Part shown: positions 1 to 6,766 of the stretch, piece after piece | Layout of the letters: each line of letters starts with the position of its first letter | Position numbering within the stretch: position 1 is the stretch's first letter | Assembly (NCBI RefSeq): GCF_003369795.1 | Contig: NZ_CP026730.1 | Coordinates: 5,509,001 to 5,573,000, forward strand | Reading direction: 5' to 3' | Source: Streptomyces sp. CB09001 | GTDB taxonomy: Bacteria > Actinomycetota > Actinomycetes > Streptomycetales > Streptomycetaceae | Length of the DNA stretch: 64,000 nt | The notes under the pieces: generated by a model | Told to the model about the DNA's origin: nothing | The model's input: the letters and a program-made list of their open reading frames with translations, nothing else | Databases searched by the model: none | Position numbers and translations under genes: made by a program

Positions 1-600
1 GTCGGGCTCGACCCGGCCGAACTGCTCGCGCGGTTCGACGCCGAGCACGGCGGGCGCCCGGCGCCGACCCCCGCCGCGCCCCTGTTCGAGGCGGAGCGCA
101 TCCGCCCCGAGCGGCGCGGACCCAACTGGACCGCCGCCATGGTCGCCGCGATCGTCGCCGTGATCGGTTTCGTGGGATTCACGTTCGTCAAGGGCGGCGA
201 CGACGGCGGCAACGAGGCGAGCGTCGCCGAGGGGGCCCAACCCTCGTCCGGCGAGTCCGCCTCGTCGAGCGCCAAGCCCAAGAAGCCCGCCGACCCCAAG
301 CCGGAACCGAGCGACAGTGCCATCGCCGCCGCGCCCGCGGACAAGGTGACCGTCAAGGTCAGCGCCACCGAGGGCCGCAGCTGGATCTCCGCCCAGGACC
401 ACAATGGCCGGCTGCTCTTCGACGGACTGCTCAAGCAGGGCGACTCCAAGACCTTCCAGGACAACGAGAAGGTCAAACTCGTCCTCGGCGACGCCGGAGC
501 CATCCAGCTCTACGTCAACGGCAAGAAGATCGAGGACGACTTCCGGCCCGGCGCGGTCGAGCGCCTGACGTACACGAAGGGCGACCCGCAGGTCGGATAG
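1..600 (+). CDS. RodZ-like membrane protein, C-terminal part (5' end outside window)
   Basis: The reading frame is open from the first base and ends at TAG 598-600, so only about 199 C-terminal residues are visible. They comprise a Pro/Ala-rich stretch, one hydrophobic segment (about residues 47-61, AAMVAAIVAVIGFVGFTFV), a Ser/Lys/Pro-rich linker and a beta-rich C-terminal domain (VKVSATEGRSWISAQD...GRLLFDGLLKQGDSKTF...VKLVLGDAGAIQLYVNGKKI). That domain matches the DUF4115 fold found after a cytoplasmic helix-turn-helix and a single membrane pass in RodZ-type proteins. RodZ links MreB/cell-shape machinery to the membrane in other bacteria; the role in Streptomyces is less clear. The ATG at 139 lies just before the membrane segment and is unlikely to be the true start. 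The neighbouring rimO follows after 91 nt in the same direction. The N-terminal HTH is inferred, not seen. Confidence 0.8.
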   Translation, partial: VGLDPAELLARFDAEHGGRPAPTPAAPLFEAERIRPERRGPNWTAAMVAAIVAVIGFVGFTFVKGGDDGGNEASVAEGAQPSSGESASSSAKPKKPADPKPEPSDSAIAAAPADKVTVKVSATEGRSWISAQDHNGRLLFDGLLKQGDSKTFQDNEKVKLVLGDAGAIQLYVNGKKIEDDFRPGAVERLTYTKGDPQVG

Positions 601-691
601 GCGACGCGGGGGACGAGTCGACACGGGGTTGGCCGAGATCGGCCAACCCCGTCGACGTGGGCTGTCGGCGGGACGAAGTAGTCTTGAGCCC

Positions 692-2173
692 ATGCCTGAA
701 AGCCGTACCGTCGCACTCGTCACCCTTGGCTGCGCCCGTAACGAGGTGGACTCGGAGGAGCTCGCAGGCCGTCTGGAGGCGGACGGCTGGAAGCTCGTCG
801 ACGACGCCGAGGAAGCGGACGTCGCCGTCGTGAACACGTGCGGCTTCGTCGAGGCCGCCAAGAAGGACTCCGTGGACGCCCTCCTGGAGGCCAACGACCT
901 CAAGGGCCACGGAAGAACGCAGGCCGTCGTGGCGGTGGGCTGCATGGCCGAGCGCTACGGCAAGGAGCTGGCCGACGCCCTCCCGGAGGCCGACGGCGTC
1001 CTCGGCTTCGACGACTACGCCGACATCTCCGACCGCCTGCAGACCATCCTGAACGGCGGCATCCACGCCGCCCACACCCCGCGCGACCGGCGCAAGCTGC
1101 TGCCGATCAGCCCCGCCGAGCGGCAGGAGGCCGGCGCCTCGGTCGCCCTGCCGGGGCACGGCCCGACCGACCTGCCCGAGGGTGTCGCCCCCGCCTCGGG
1201 GCCCCGTGCGCCGCTGCGCCGCCGGCTGGACGGCTCCCCGGTCGCCTCGGTGAAGCTGGCCTCGGGCTGCGACCGCCGCTGCTCCTTCTGCGCCATCCCG
1301 TCCTTCCGCGGCTCCTTCATCTCGCGCCGCCCCAGCGACGTGCTCAACGAGACGCGGTGGCTGGCCGAGCAGGGCGTCAAGGAGATCATGCTGGTCTCCG
1401 AGAACAACACCTCCTACGGCAAGGACCTCGGCGACATCCGGCTCCTCGAGTCGCTGCTGCCGAACCTGGCCGAGGTCGACGGCATCGAGCGGGTGCGGGT
1501 CAGCTACCTCCAGCCGGCCGAGATGCGCCCCGGCCTGATCGACGTGCTGACCTCCACCGAGAAGGTCGTGCCCTACTTCGACCTCTCCTTCCAGCACTCC
1601 GCGCCGAACGTGCTGCGCGCCATGCGCCGCTTCGGCGACACCGACCGCTTCCTGGAACTGCTCGACACCATCCGGAGCAAGGCCCCCGAGGCCGGCGTGC
1701 GCTCCAACTTCATCGTCGGCTTCCCCGGCGAGTCCGAGGCGGACCTCGCCGAGCTGGAGCGGTTCCTGAACCACGCCCGTCTCGACGCCATCGGCGTCTT
1801 CGGGTACTCCGACGAGGAGGGCACCGAGGCGGCGACCTACGGCGACAAGCTGGACGAGGACGTCGTCGCCGAGCGGCTGGCGCACGTCTCCCGCCTCGCC
1901 GAGGAACTGGTCTCGCAGCGGGCCGACGAGCGCGTCGGCGCGACCGTGCGGGTACTCGTCGAGTCCGTGGACCCGGCCGACGACGGGGACGGCGTCCGCG
2001 GCCGCGCGGAGCACCAGGCGCCCGAGACGGACGGCCAGGTGCTGCTCACGAGCGGCGCGGGCCTGAGTGTCGGTCGTATGGTCGACGCGAAGGTGGTCGG
2101 TACGGAGGGTGTCGACCTGGTGGCCGAACCGCTGCCGGGATCGCCCGAGTGGAGTGAGGAGGCCGGCAGATGA
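692..2173 (+). CDS. rimO: Ribosomal protein uS12 methylthiotransferase RimO
   Basis: A 493-residue radical-SAM methylthiotransferase that adds a methylthio group to the conserved aspartate of ribosomal protein uS12. The N-terminal MTTase domain has cluster cysteines C14 (TLGCARN), C50 (NTCGF) and C84 (VGCMAE). The radical-SAM motif CDRRCSFC (C193, C197, C200) follows, then a C-terminal TRAM domain. TLGCARNEVDSEE at the N-terminus marks RimO rather than MiaB, whose paralogue lies at 35827. Residues about 130-180 are a Pro/Ala-rich insertion between the two catalytic domains, which makes the protein longer than the usual 430-450 residues. The ATG at 692 puts the conserved sequence at the N-terminus; a TTG at 629 would add an unconserved 21 residues. 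The stop overlaps the pgsA start (ATGA), so translation is probably coupled. Confidence 0.95.
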   Translation: MPESRTVALVTLGCARNEVDSEELAGRLEADGWKLVDDAEEADVAVVNTCGFVEAAKKDSVDALLEANDLKGHGRTQAVVAVGCMAERYGKELADALPEADGVLGFDDYADISDRLQTILNGGIHAAHTPRDRRKLLPISPAERQEAGASVALPGHGPTDLPEGVAPASGPRAPLRRRLDGSPVASVKLASGCDRRCSFCAIPSFRGSFISRRPSDVLNETRWLAEQGVKEIMLVSENNTSYGKDLGDIRLLESLLPNLAEVDGIERVRVSYLQPAEMRPGLIDVLTSTEKVVPYFDLSFQHSAPNVLRAMRRFGDTDRFLELLDTIRSKAPEAGVRSNFIVGFPGESEADLAELERFLNHARLDAIGVFGYSDEEGTEAATYGDKLDEDVVAERLAHVSRLAEELVSQRADERVGATVRVLVESVDPADDGDGVRGRAEHQAPETDGQVLLTSGAGLSVGRMVDAKVVGTEGVDLVAEPLPGSPEWSEEAGR

Positions 2174-2958
2174 CCGGAGTCCCGGCGTCCGCGGCGGGCG
2201 GCTCCTCCAGTGCGCGCAGGGCCGGTCCGCGGGGCGCCGCCGGCGCGGCACAGGAACCGGGCGACTGTACGAACCCGGGGGGCGCCGTGGACCGGGGCAC
2301 GGCGGAACGGGGCGCGACCGAGGGCGGTGCGGCCGGACGCGGTGGCAAGATCGCGGCGGCCGCCGTCAACCAGGCGAGTGTCTGGAACGTCGCCAATCTG
2401 CTGACGATGCTCCGGCTGCTCCTGGTGCCGGCCTTCGTCGCGCTCATGCTCGGCAACGGCGGGTACGACCCGGCCTGGCGCTCCTTCGCCTGGGCCGCCT
2501 TCGCCATCGCCATGATCACGGACCTCTTCGACGGGCACCTGGCGCGCACCTACAACCTCGTCACCGACTTCGGGAAGATCGCCGACCCCATCGCCGACAA
2601 GGCGATCATGGGCGCGGCGCTCATCTGCCTGTCCGCGCTCGGCGACCTGCCGTGGTGGGTGACGGCCGTCATCCTCGGCCGGGAACTCGGGATCACCGTC
2701 CTGCGTTTCGTTGTCATCCGGTACGGCGTCATCCCCGCGAGTCGGGGCGGCAAGCTCAAGACGCTCACCCAGGGCATCGCCGTCGGCATGTACGTCCTGG
2801 CGCTGACGGGGCCCCTGGCCACCCTGAGGTTCTGGGTGATGGCGGCGGCGGTCGTCCTGACCGTCGCGACCGGCCTGGACTATGTAAAGCAGGCCATTGT
2901 GCTGCGCCGCCGGGGAATCGCCGAACGCAGAGCGGCGTTGAAGGGGACGGAAGGTTGA
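2170..2958 (+). CDS. pgsA: CDP-diacylglycerol-glycerol-3-phosphate 3-phosphatidyltransferase
   Basis: A 262-residue integral membrane enzyme of the CDP-alcohol phosphatidyltransferase family, which makes phosphatidylglycerol phosphate for phosphatidylglycerol and cardiolipin. The family signature DGx2ARx8Gx3Dx3D is complete: DGHLAR at residues 121-126, G135, D139 and D143. Several hydrophobic helices follow from about residue 73. The first 70 residues are a Gly/Ala/Arg-rich extension with no conserved features, so translation could instead start nearer the membrane domain (for example the GTG of VWNVANLL at residue 71). The ATG at 2170 overlaps the rimO stop by 4 bp and is kept for that reason. 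Another pgsA-like paralogue elsewhere in the genome cannot be excluded, so the exact phospholipid product is assigned by family and context (pgsA-cinA order is common in actinobacteria). Confidence 0.88.
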   Translation: MTGVPASAAGGSSSARRAGPRGAAGAAQEPGDCTNPGGAVDRGTAERGATEGGAAGRGGKIAAAAVNQASVWNVANLLTMLRLLLVPAFVALMLGNGGYDPAWRSFAWAAFAIAMITDLFDGHLARTYNLVTDFGKIADPIADKAIMGAALICLSALGDLPWWVTAVILGRELGITVLRFVVIRYGVIPASRGGKLKTLTQGIAVGMYVLALTGPLATLRFWVMAAAVVLTVATGLDYVKQAIVLRRRGIAERRAALKGTEG

Positions 2959-3500
2959 GCTCCACGGCCGCCGACGTGGTGCGACTACTCACGGTCAGGG
3001 GCGAGACCCTCGCGGTCGCCGAGTCACTGACGGGTGGAATGGTCGCCGCCGCGCTCACGGCGGTCCCCGGGGCGTCCAAGGCCTTCCGGGGCTCCGTCAC
3101 CGCGTACGCCACGGAGCTGAAGCGGGAACTGCTCGGCGTCGACGGCGAGCTGCTCACGGCGCGCGGGGCGGTGGATCCGCAGGTCGCCGCCCAGATGGCG
3201 GCGGGCGTACGCACGGTGCTGGGCGCCGACTGGGGTATCGCGACCACCGGCGTGGCCGGCCCGGACCCGCAGGACGGGCAGGCCGTGGGGACGGTTTTCG
3301 TAGCCGTGGACGGGCCCTCCGGGGCCGAGCAGGGTTGCGCCGATGGCGGAAAAGTGGAGGCGCTGCGGTTGAACGGCGACCGCGCGGAAATTCGTATGGA
3401 GAGTGTACGGAGCGTACTCGCACTTCTTTTGAGGGAGCTTGCGAGCGAACAGACCGGGAATGAGCGGGCACAGGATACGGAACGGAACGGGGGGTTTTGA
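2955..3500 (+). CDS. cinA: CinA-family nicotinamide-nucleotide amidohydrolase (C-terminal domain only)
   Basis: A 181-residue protein consisting of the CinA C-terminal domain, the NMN deamidase that returns nicotinamide mononucleotide to nicotinic acid mononucleotide in NAD salvage. Diagnostic sequences are TLAVAESLTGGMVAAALT near the N-terminus, GSVTAYATELKRELLGV, and GIATTGVAGPDPQDGQAVGTVFVAV. The larger MoaB-like N-terminal domain of full CinA is absent, as in the PncC type. The start is TTG at 2955, overlapping the pgsA stop (TTGA) and preceded by GGACGGAAGG, so it is probably coupled to pgsA. Residues about 115-130 (GPSGAEQGCADGGKVEAL) replace the usual shorter loop, and the C-terminal 15 residues are polar and unconserved. 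It lies 109 nt upstream of clgR. It is called competence/damage-inducible in many databases, but a competence role is not implied. Confidence 0.9.
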   Translation: MSSTAADVVRLLTVRGETLAVAESLTGGMVAAALTAVPGASKAFRGSVTAYATELKRELLGVDGELLTARGAVDPQVAAQMAAGVRTVLGADWGIATTGVAGPDPQDGQAVGTVFVAVDGPSGAEQGCADGGKVEALRLNGDRAEIRMESVRSVLALLLRELASEQTGNERAQDTERNGGF

Positions 3501-3609
3501 TGTTTGCAGCCCTGAGTGAACACGACATCGCTCCCCGCACGGCCGCGGCGCGAGGCGGTACGGTGGGGCGTGAAGGATGCGGTTACACGGTCCGAGGAGG
3601 GAGCCACCG

Positions 3610-3990
3610 ATGATTCTGCTCCGTCGCCTGCTGGGTGACGTGCTGCGTCGGCAGCGCCAACGCCAGGGCCGTACTCTGCGCGAAGTCTCCTCGTCCGCCC
3701 GAGTCTCACTCGGCTATCTCTCCGAGGTGGAGCGGGGGCAGAAGGAGGCTTCTTCCGAGCTGCTCTCCGCCATCTGCGACGCGCTGGACGTACGGATGTC
3801 CGAGCTCATGCGCGAAGTGAGCGACGAACTCGCCCTTGCCGAGCTGGCCCGGTCCGCCGCGGCGACGCCCAGCGAGACCGTACCGGCACCGGTGCGCCCG
3901 ATGCTGGGTTCCGTCTCGGTGACCGGTGTGCCACCGGAACGCGTGACCATCAAGGCGCCCGCCGAGGCAGTGGACGTCGTCGCCGCCTGA
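3610..3990 (+). CDS. clgR: XRE-family transcriptional activator ClgR
   Basis: A 126-residue regulator with an N-terminal Cro/CI-type helix-turn-helix (RQRQRQGRTLREVSSSARV-SLGYLSEVERGQKEAS, about residues 13-50). The residue pattern and its place after pgsA-cinA match ClgR, the activator of clp protease and lon genes in Streptomyces and related actinobacteria. The C-terminus ends in VDVVAA; in S. lividans ClgR, published work ties Clp-dependent turnover to the two terminal alanines, and both are present here. The ATG at 3610 has a strong Shine-Dalgarno (GAGGAGGGAG) just upstream; the ATG at 3577 would give 11 extra unconserved residues. A hairpin terminator follows 27 nt after the stop. No clear ClgR operator was recognised in the 109-nt upstream gap. 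Confidence 0.9.
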   Translation: MILLRRLLGDVLRRQRQRQGRTLREVSSSARVSLGYLSEVERGQKEASSELLSAICDALDVRMSELMREVSDELALAELARSAAATPSETVPAPVRPMLGSVSVTGVPPERVTIKAPAEAVDVVAA

Positions 3991-4016
3991 GCGCCCGAGA
4001 ACGTGTGCGTGTGAGG

Positions 4017-4066
4017 CCCCGGCCAGGGGTCGCTCCGGAGACCGGAGTGACGAGGCCGGGGTTTTC
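4017..4066 (+). terminator. Hairpin terminator downstream of clgR
   Basis: An outer stem CCCCGGCC (4017-4024) pairs with GGCCGGGG (4054-4061). Inside it sits a second perfect stem, CTCCGG-AGA-CCGGAG (4033-4047). TTTT follows directly, so this looks like an intrinsic terminator ending the pgsA-cinA-clgR unit. The remaining 4067-4225 stretch before the Dps gene shows only GC-rich low-complexity sequence. Confidence 0.75.
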
Positions 4067-4225
4067 GCATGTCCGGAGGCGTCCGGCGGGCGGGCGTGAG
4101 CGGCCCGGCGGCGTCCGACCTGCGGGCGTGAGCGGCCCGGGCGCTGCTGCCGCCGGTTTGCCGGTCGGTGTGGAGGCGGTCATCGTGGAGGGAGATGGCC
4201 GGGGGGCGAACCGACGGAGGCGTGG

Positions 4226-4696
4226 ATGTACGTCGTGAAGAGCCCGTTGTCCGACGCGGACCTGAAGACCGTCTCCGAGGCGTTGCAGGGCGCCCTCGTC
4301 GACCTGGTCGACCTGTCCCTGGTGGCGAAGCAGATCCACTGGAACGTGGTCGGCCCGCGCTTCCGCTCCGTACACCTCCAGCTGGACGAACTCGTCGGCA
4401 CCGCCCGCACGCACTCGGACACCGTGGCGGAACGCGCCTCGGCGCTCGGCGTCTCCCCGGACGGACGGGCCGCGACGGTCGCCGTCGGCAGCGGCATCGA
4501 CGTGACCCCCGAGGGCTGGGTCGACGACACCACCGCCGTGCAGACCATCGTGGACGCGCTGGGCGCGGTGATCGGGCGGATGCGCGAGCGGATCGCGGCG
4601 AGCGATGAGCCCGATCCCGTGAGCCAGGACATCTTCATCCAGATCACGGCCGACCTCGAGAAGCAGCACTGGATGTTCCAGGCCGAAAACGGATGA
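4226..4696 (+). CDS. dpsB: Dps-family DNA-binding ferritin-like protein
   Basis: A 156-residue Dps (DNA-protection-during-starvation) protein, expected to form a dodecamer that oxidises and stores iron with peroxide and protects DNA. The inter-subunit ferroxidase residues are visible as KQIHWNV (H38), H50 and D54 (SVHLQLDEL), with D65 and E69 (HSDTVAER). The N-terminus is short (MYVVKSPLSDADL), without the long Lys-rich DNA-binding tail seen in some homologues. The ATG is preceded by GACGGAGG at 5-nt spacing. The symbol is the name used for the corresponding S. coelicolor gene; orthology is inferred from gene order. In that species DpsA is the main stress-induced Dps and this paralogue has a weaker nucleoid role. 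Confidence 0.88.
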   Translation: MYVVKSPLSDADLKTVSEALQGALVDLVDLSLVAKQIHWNVVGPRFRSVHLQLDELVGTARTHSDTVAERASALGVSPDGRAATVAVGSGIDVTPEGWVDDTTAVQTIVDALGAVIGRMRERIAASDEPDPVSQDIFIQITADLEKQHWMFQAENG

Positions 4697-4702
4697 CGCG
4701 GG

Positions 4703-4969
4703 ATGGTCTCGGCGCCGACGGCCCGCCGGGCGGCCGCGCTGGGCCTCGGCGTGCTGTGGTGGTGGGCCGTGCTGCGCCTGGCGCTGGAGCCCGGCGCCGG
4801 GGTGCTCGAAGGGGCGGTCGCGGTCGGCGGCTGGGGGCTGAGCGTGCTGCCGGTGCACTGTGTGCCACGGCGCCGGGCCGTGGGAGCGCTGGGTGCGGGA
4901 CGGTGGAGACGGGCCCTGCGCGGGACACGGACGCGGGGACCGGCCCGGACCCGCCCGGACGGGCGCTGA
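4703..4969 (+). CDS. Small putative membrane protein
   Basis: An 88-residue open frame starting 6 nt after the dps stop. It contains two hydrophobic stretches (about residues 10-27, AAALGLGVLWWWAVLRL, and 33-52, GVLEGAVAVGGWGLSVLPV), followed by an Arg-rich hydrophilic tail, consistent with a two-pass hairpin with both ends in the cytoplasm. No family is recognised. The ribosome-binding site is weak (GCGGG before ATG), so translation may rely on coupling to dps. Base composition alone cannot prove coding in such GC-rich DNA; the hydrophobic pattern and position are the main support. Confidence 0.5.
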   Translation: MVSAPTARRAAALGLGVLWWWAVLRLALEPGAGVLEGAVAVGGWGLSVLPVHCVPRRRAVGALGAGRWRRALRGTRTRGPARTRPDGR

Positions 4970-4971
4970 CC

Positions 4972-5017
4972 TTTACGGCGAGTGCCTGGAGGAGTAACGT
5001 ACAACCAAATGGTTGTA
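4972..5017 (+). promoter_or_regulatory. Leaderless promoter with palindromic ArsR operator
   Basis: A perfect inverted repeat TACAACCA-AA-TGGTTGTA occupies 5000-5017. A plausible promoter overlaps it: TTTACG (4972-4977), 17 nt, TAACGT (4995-5000). Its predicted start site falls at or next to the ATG at 5009, which itself lies inside the palindrome. The site is therefore placed to block its own promoter, the usual autoregulation of ArsR-type repressors. The GGAGG at 4988-4992 is 16 nt from the ATG, too far for a normal Shine-Dalgarno, which supports a leaderless transcript. Confidence 0.65.
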
Positions 5018-5398
5018 GATAGAGCTGTCGAAGAGGCGGAAGCGGGCACGGACCGCCTGTTCCAGGCCCTGGCCGACCTGACCCGCCGCGACATCCTGCG
5101 CCGCTGCGTGCGGGACGGCCTGTCGGTGTCACGGCTGGCCGAGGCCTATCCGATGAGCTTCGCCGCCGTGCACAAGCACGTCGCGGTACTGGAGCGGGCC
5201 GGTCTGGTGGTCAAGGAGCGCCGCGGACGGGAGCAGCTCGTGCGGACCGATCCCGACGCCCTGGGCCGGGCCCGCCGTGCCCTGGACGAACTGGAGGCCG
5301 CCTGGCGCGGACGGGTGGAGCGGATGTCCGGCCTGCTCGCCGAGGCGCCGGAGGCCGGATCCGAAGCGCAGCAACCCACGGAAGGACAGAACCGATGA
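5009..5398 (+). CDS. ArsR-family winged-helix regulator
   Basis: A 129-residue ArsR/SmtB-type repressor. The winged helix-turn-helix is clear (TDRLFQALADLTRRDILRRC, then LSVSRLAEAYPMSFAAVHKHVAVLERAGLV and the wing VKERRGREQLVRTD). The classical metal-binding CVC box on the recognition helix is missing, which fits the subfamily paired with SRPBCC (AHSA1-like) proteins rather than metal sensors. The ATG at 5009 lies inside an 18-bp palindrome and just downstream of a promoter-like pair of hexamers; a GTG at 4982 is in frame but upstream of the predicted transcription start. The stop overlaps the next gene by 4 bp (ATGA), forming a two-gene operon. The signal that relieves repression is unknown. 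Confidence 0.9.
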   Translation: MVVDRAVEEAEAGTDRLFQALADLTRRDILRRCVRDGLSVSRLAEAYPMSFAAVHKHVAVLERAGLVVKERRGREQLVRTDPDALGRARRALDELEAAWRGRVERMSGLLAEAPEAGSEAQQPTEGQNR

Positions 5399-5880
5399 GT
5401 GTCACCAGCCTGGACAAGGATCTCGACAACCTGACCCTCACCCTGGTCGCCGACTTCACCGCTCCGGTGGAACGGGTGTGGCAGCTGTGGTCCGATCCCC
5501 GGCAGCTGGAGCGCTGGTGGGGACCGCCGGCCTACCCGGCGACGGTGGAGGAGCACGACCTGACCCCGGGCGGAGACGTCACGTACTTCATGACCGGCCC
5601 GGAAGGCGAGAAGTACCGAGGCTGGTGGCGGGTGGCGACGGTCGACGCCCCGAGGTCGCTGGAGTTCACCGACGGATTCGCCGACGAGGACGGGGTGCCG
5701 AACGCCGCGATGCCGACGACCGCGAACCGGGTGACGCTCACCGAGCGCGACGGCGGCACCCGCATGGAGATGCGGGCGGTCTTCGACACCCGGGAGCAGA
5801 TGGAGCAGCTCGTGACGATGGGCATGGCGGACGGCCTGCGCGAGGCGGCCGGCCAGATGGACGCCCTGCTCGCCGCCTAG
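5395..5880 (+). CDS. SRPBCC (AHSA1-like) domain protein
   Basis: A 161-residue single-domain protein of the START/Bet v 1-like SRPBCC superfamily, activator-of-Hsp90 homologue-1-like (AHSA1) branch. Typical motifs are LTLVADFTAPVERVWQLWSD, QLERWWGPPAYPA and the C-terminal helix EQMEQLVTMGMADGLREAAGQMDALLA. Such proteins form a deep hydrophobic cavity for a small ligand; no ligand can be assigned from sequence. It is translationally coupled to the upstream ArsR gene by a 4-bp overlap, an arrangement common in actinobacteria. It converges on the Nei-type glycosylase gene with a 37-nt gap that holds no clear terminator. Confidence 0.9.
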   Translation: MSVTSLDKDLDNLTLTLVADFTAPVERVWQLWSDPRQLERWWGPPAYPATVEEHDLTPGGDVTYFMTGPEGEKYRGWWRVATVDAPRSLEFTDGFADEDGVPNAAMPTTANRVTLTERDGGTRMEMRAVFDTREQMEQLVTMGMADGLREAAGQMDALLAA

Positions 5881-5917
5881 GGCAGCCCGACTTCCCGCGG
5901 ACTCCCGGCACCCTCGC

Positions 5918-6748
5918 TCAGCGCCGTGTCCGGAAACCCGTGACGCCGCCCGGACGCGGCGCGGGGCCCGCCTGGCAGGTCGGGCACCAGTACGTGGGGC
6001 GCTCACGGGAGCCGTCGCCCTGGTCGGCCACCCGGACCGACGTGCCGCAGCGCAGACAGGGGCGGGGCGCCCGGCCGTACACGAACAGGTCCTGGCCGCG
6101 CAGGCCCGTCGTGCGGCGGACCGGGCGGTCACGGTTGGCCTCCAGGAGCTTCTTCGCGAGCGTCGGCAGTCGCGCGGCCCGGTCGGCGGGCAGTTCGCCG
6201 ACCGGCAGCCAGGGCGTGACGCCGAGCAGGAAGCACAGCTCGCTCTTGTAGACGTTGCCGATGCCGGCGAGATTGCGCTGGTCGAGCAGGGCCTCGCCGA
6301 GCGCGCGGGACGGGTCCGCGCGAAGGTTGTCCAGGGCCCGCTCCGGGTCCCAGTCGGGGCCCAGCAGATCGGGGCCGAGATGGCCGACGGCGCGCTGCTC
6401 GTCGGCGGTGCGCAGGATGTCCAGCACCGGGAGGCGGTAGCCGACGGCCGTGCGGTCGGCGGTGCCGAGGATCACCCTGATCTGGTGCGCCGGGCCGCCG
6501 CTCCAGCGCTGACCGGGCGCGAACACCTTCCAGGAGCCGTCCATCCGCAGGTGCGAGTGCACCGTCAGACCGCCCTCGACACGGGTCAGCAGATGCTTGC
6601 CGCGCGGGGTGACGTCCAGGACGGTGCGGCCGGTGAGGTCGACCGTGGCGTACCGGGGGACGCGGAAGTCGCTGCGGGTCAGCACCCGGCCCGCGAGGGC
6701 GTCGTGCAGCCGTCGCGCCGCCTGCCAGACCGTGTCTCCTTCGGGCAT
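5918..6748 (-). CDS. nei: Fpg/Nei-family DNA glycosylase/AP lyase
   Basis: A 276-residue bifunctional base-excision-repair enzyme that removes oxidised bases and cleaves the resulting abasic site. The N-terminus MPEGDTVW carries the catalytic P2 and E3, and the conserved lysine is K51 (TPRGKHLL). The MPEGDTVW start and loop pattern place it in the Nei (endonuclease VIII) rather than MutM branch, similar to actinobacterial Nei2. The helix-two-turn-helix (ALLDQRNLAGIGNVYKSELCFL) and the C-terminal zinc finger (C231, C234, C255, C258) are intact. The gene lies 18 nt downstream of the Lhr helicase gene on the same strand and may be cotranscribed with it. Substrate preference cannot be deduced. 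Confidence 0.92.
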   Translation of the reverse strand: MPEGDTVWQAARRLHDALAGRVLTRSDFRVPRYATVDLTGRTVLDVTPRGKHLLTRVEGGLTVHSHLRMDGSWKVFAPGQRWSGGPAHQIRVILGTADRTAVGYRLPVLDILRTADEQRAVGHLGPDLLGPDWDPERALDNLRADPSRALGEALLDQRNLAGIGNVYKSELCFLLGVTPWLPVGELPADRAARLPTLAKKLLEANRDRPVRRTTGLRGQDLFVYGRAPRPCLRCGTSVRVADQGDGSRERPTYWCPTCQAGPAPRPGGVTGFRTRR

Positions 6749-6766
6749 GGCTCAAGGGTGACAGGG

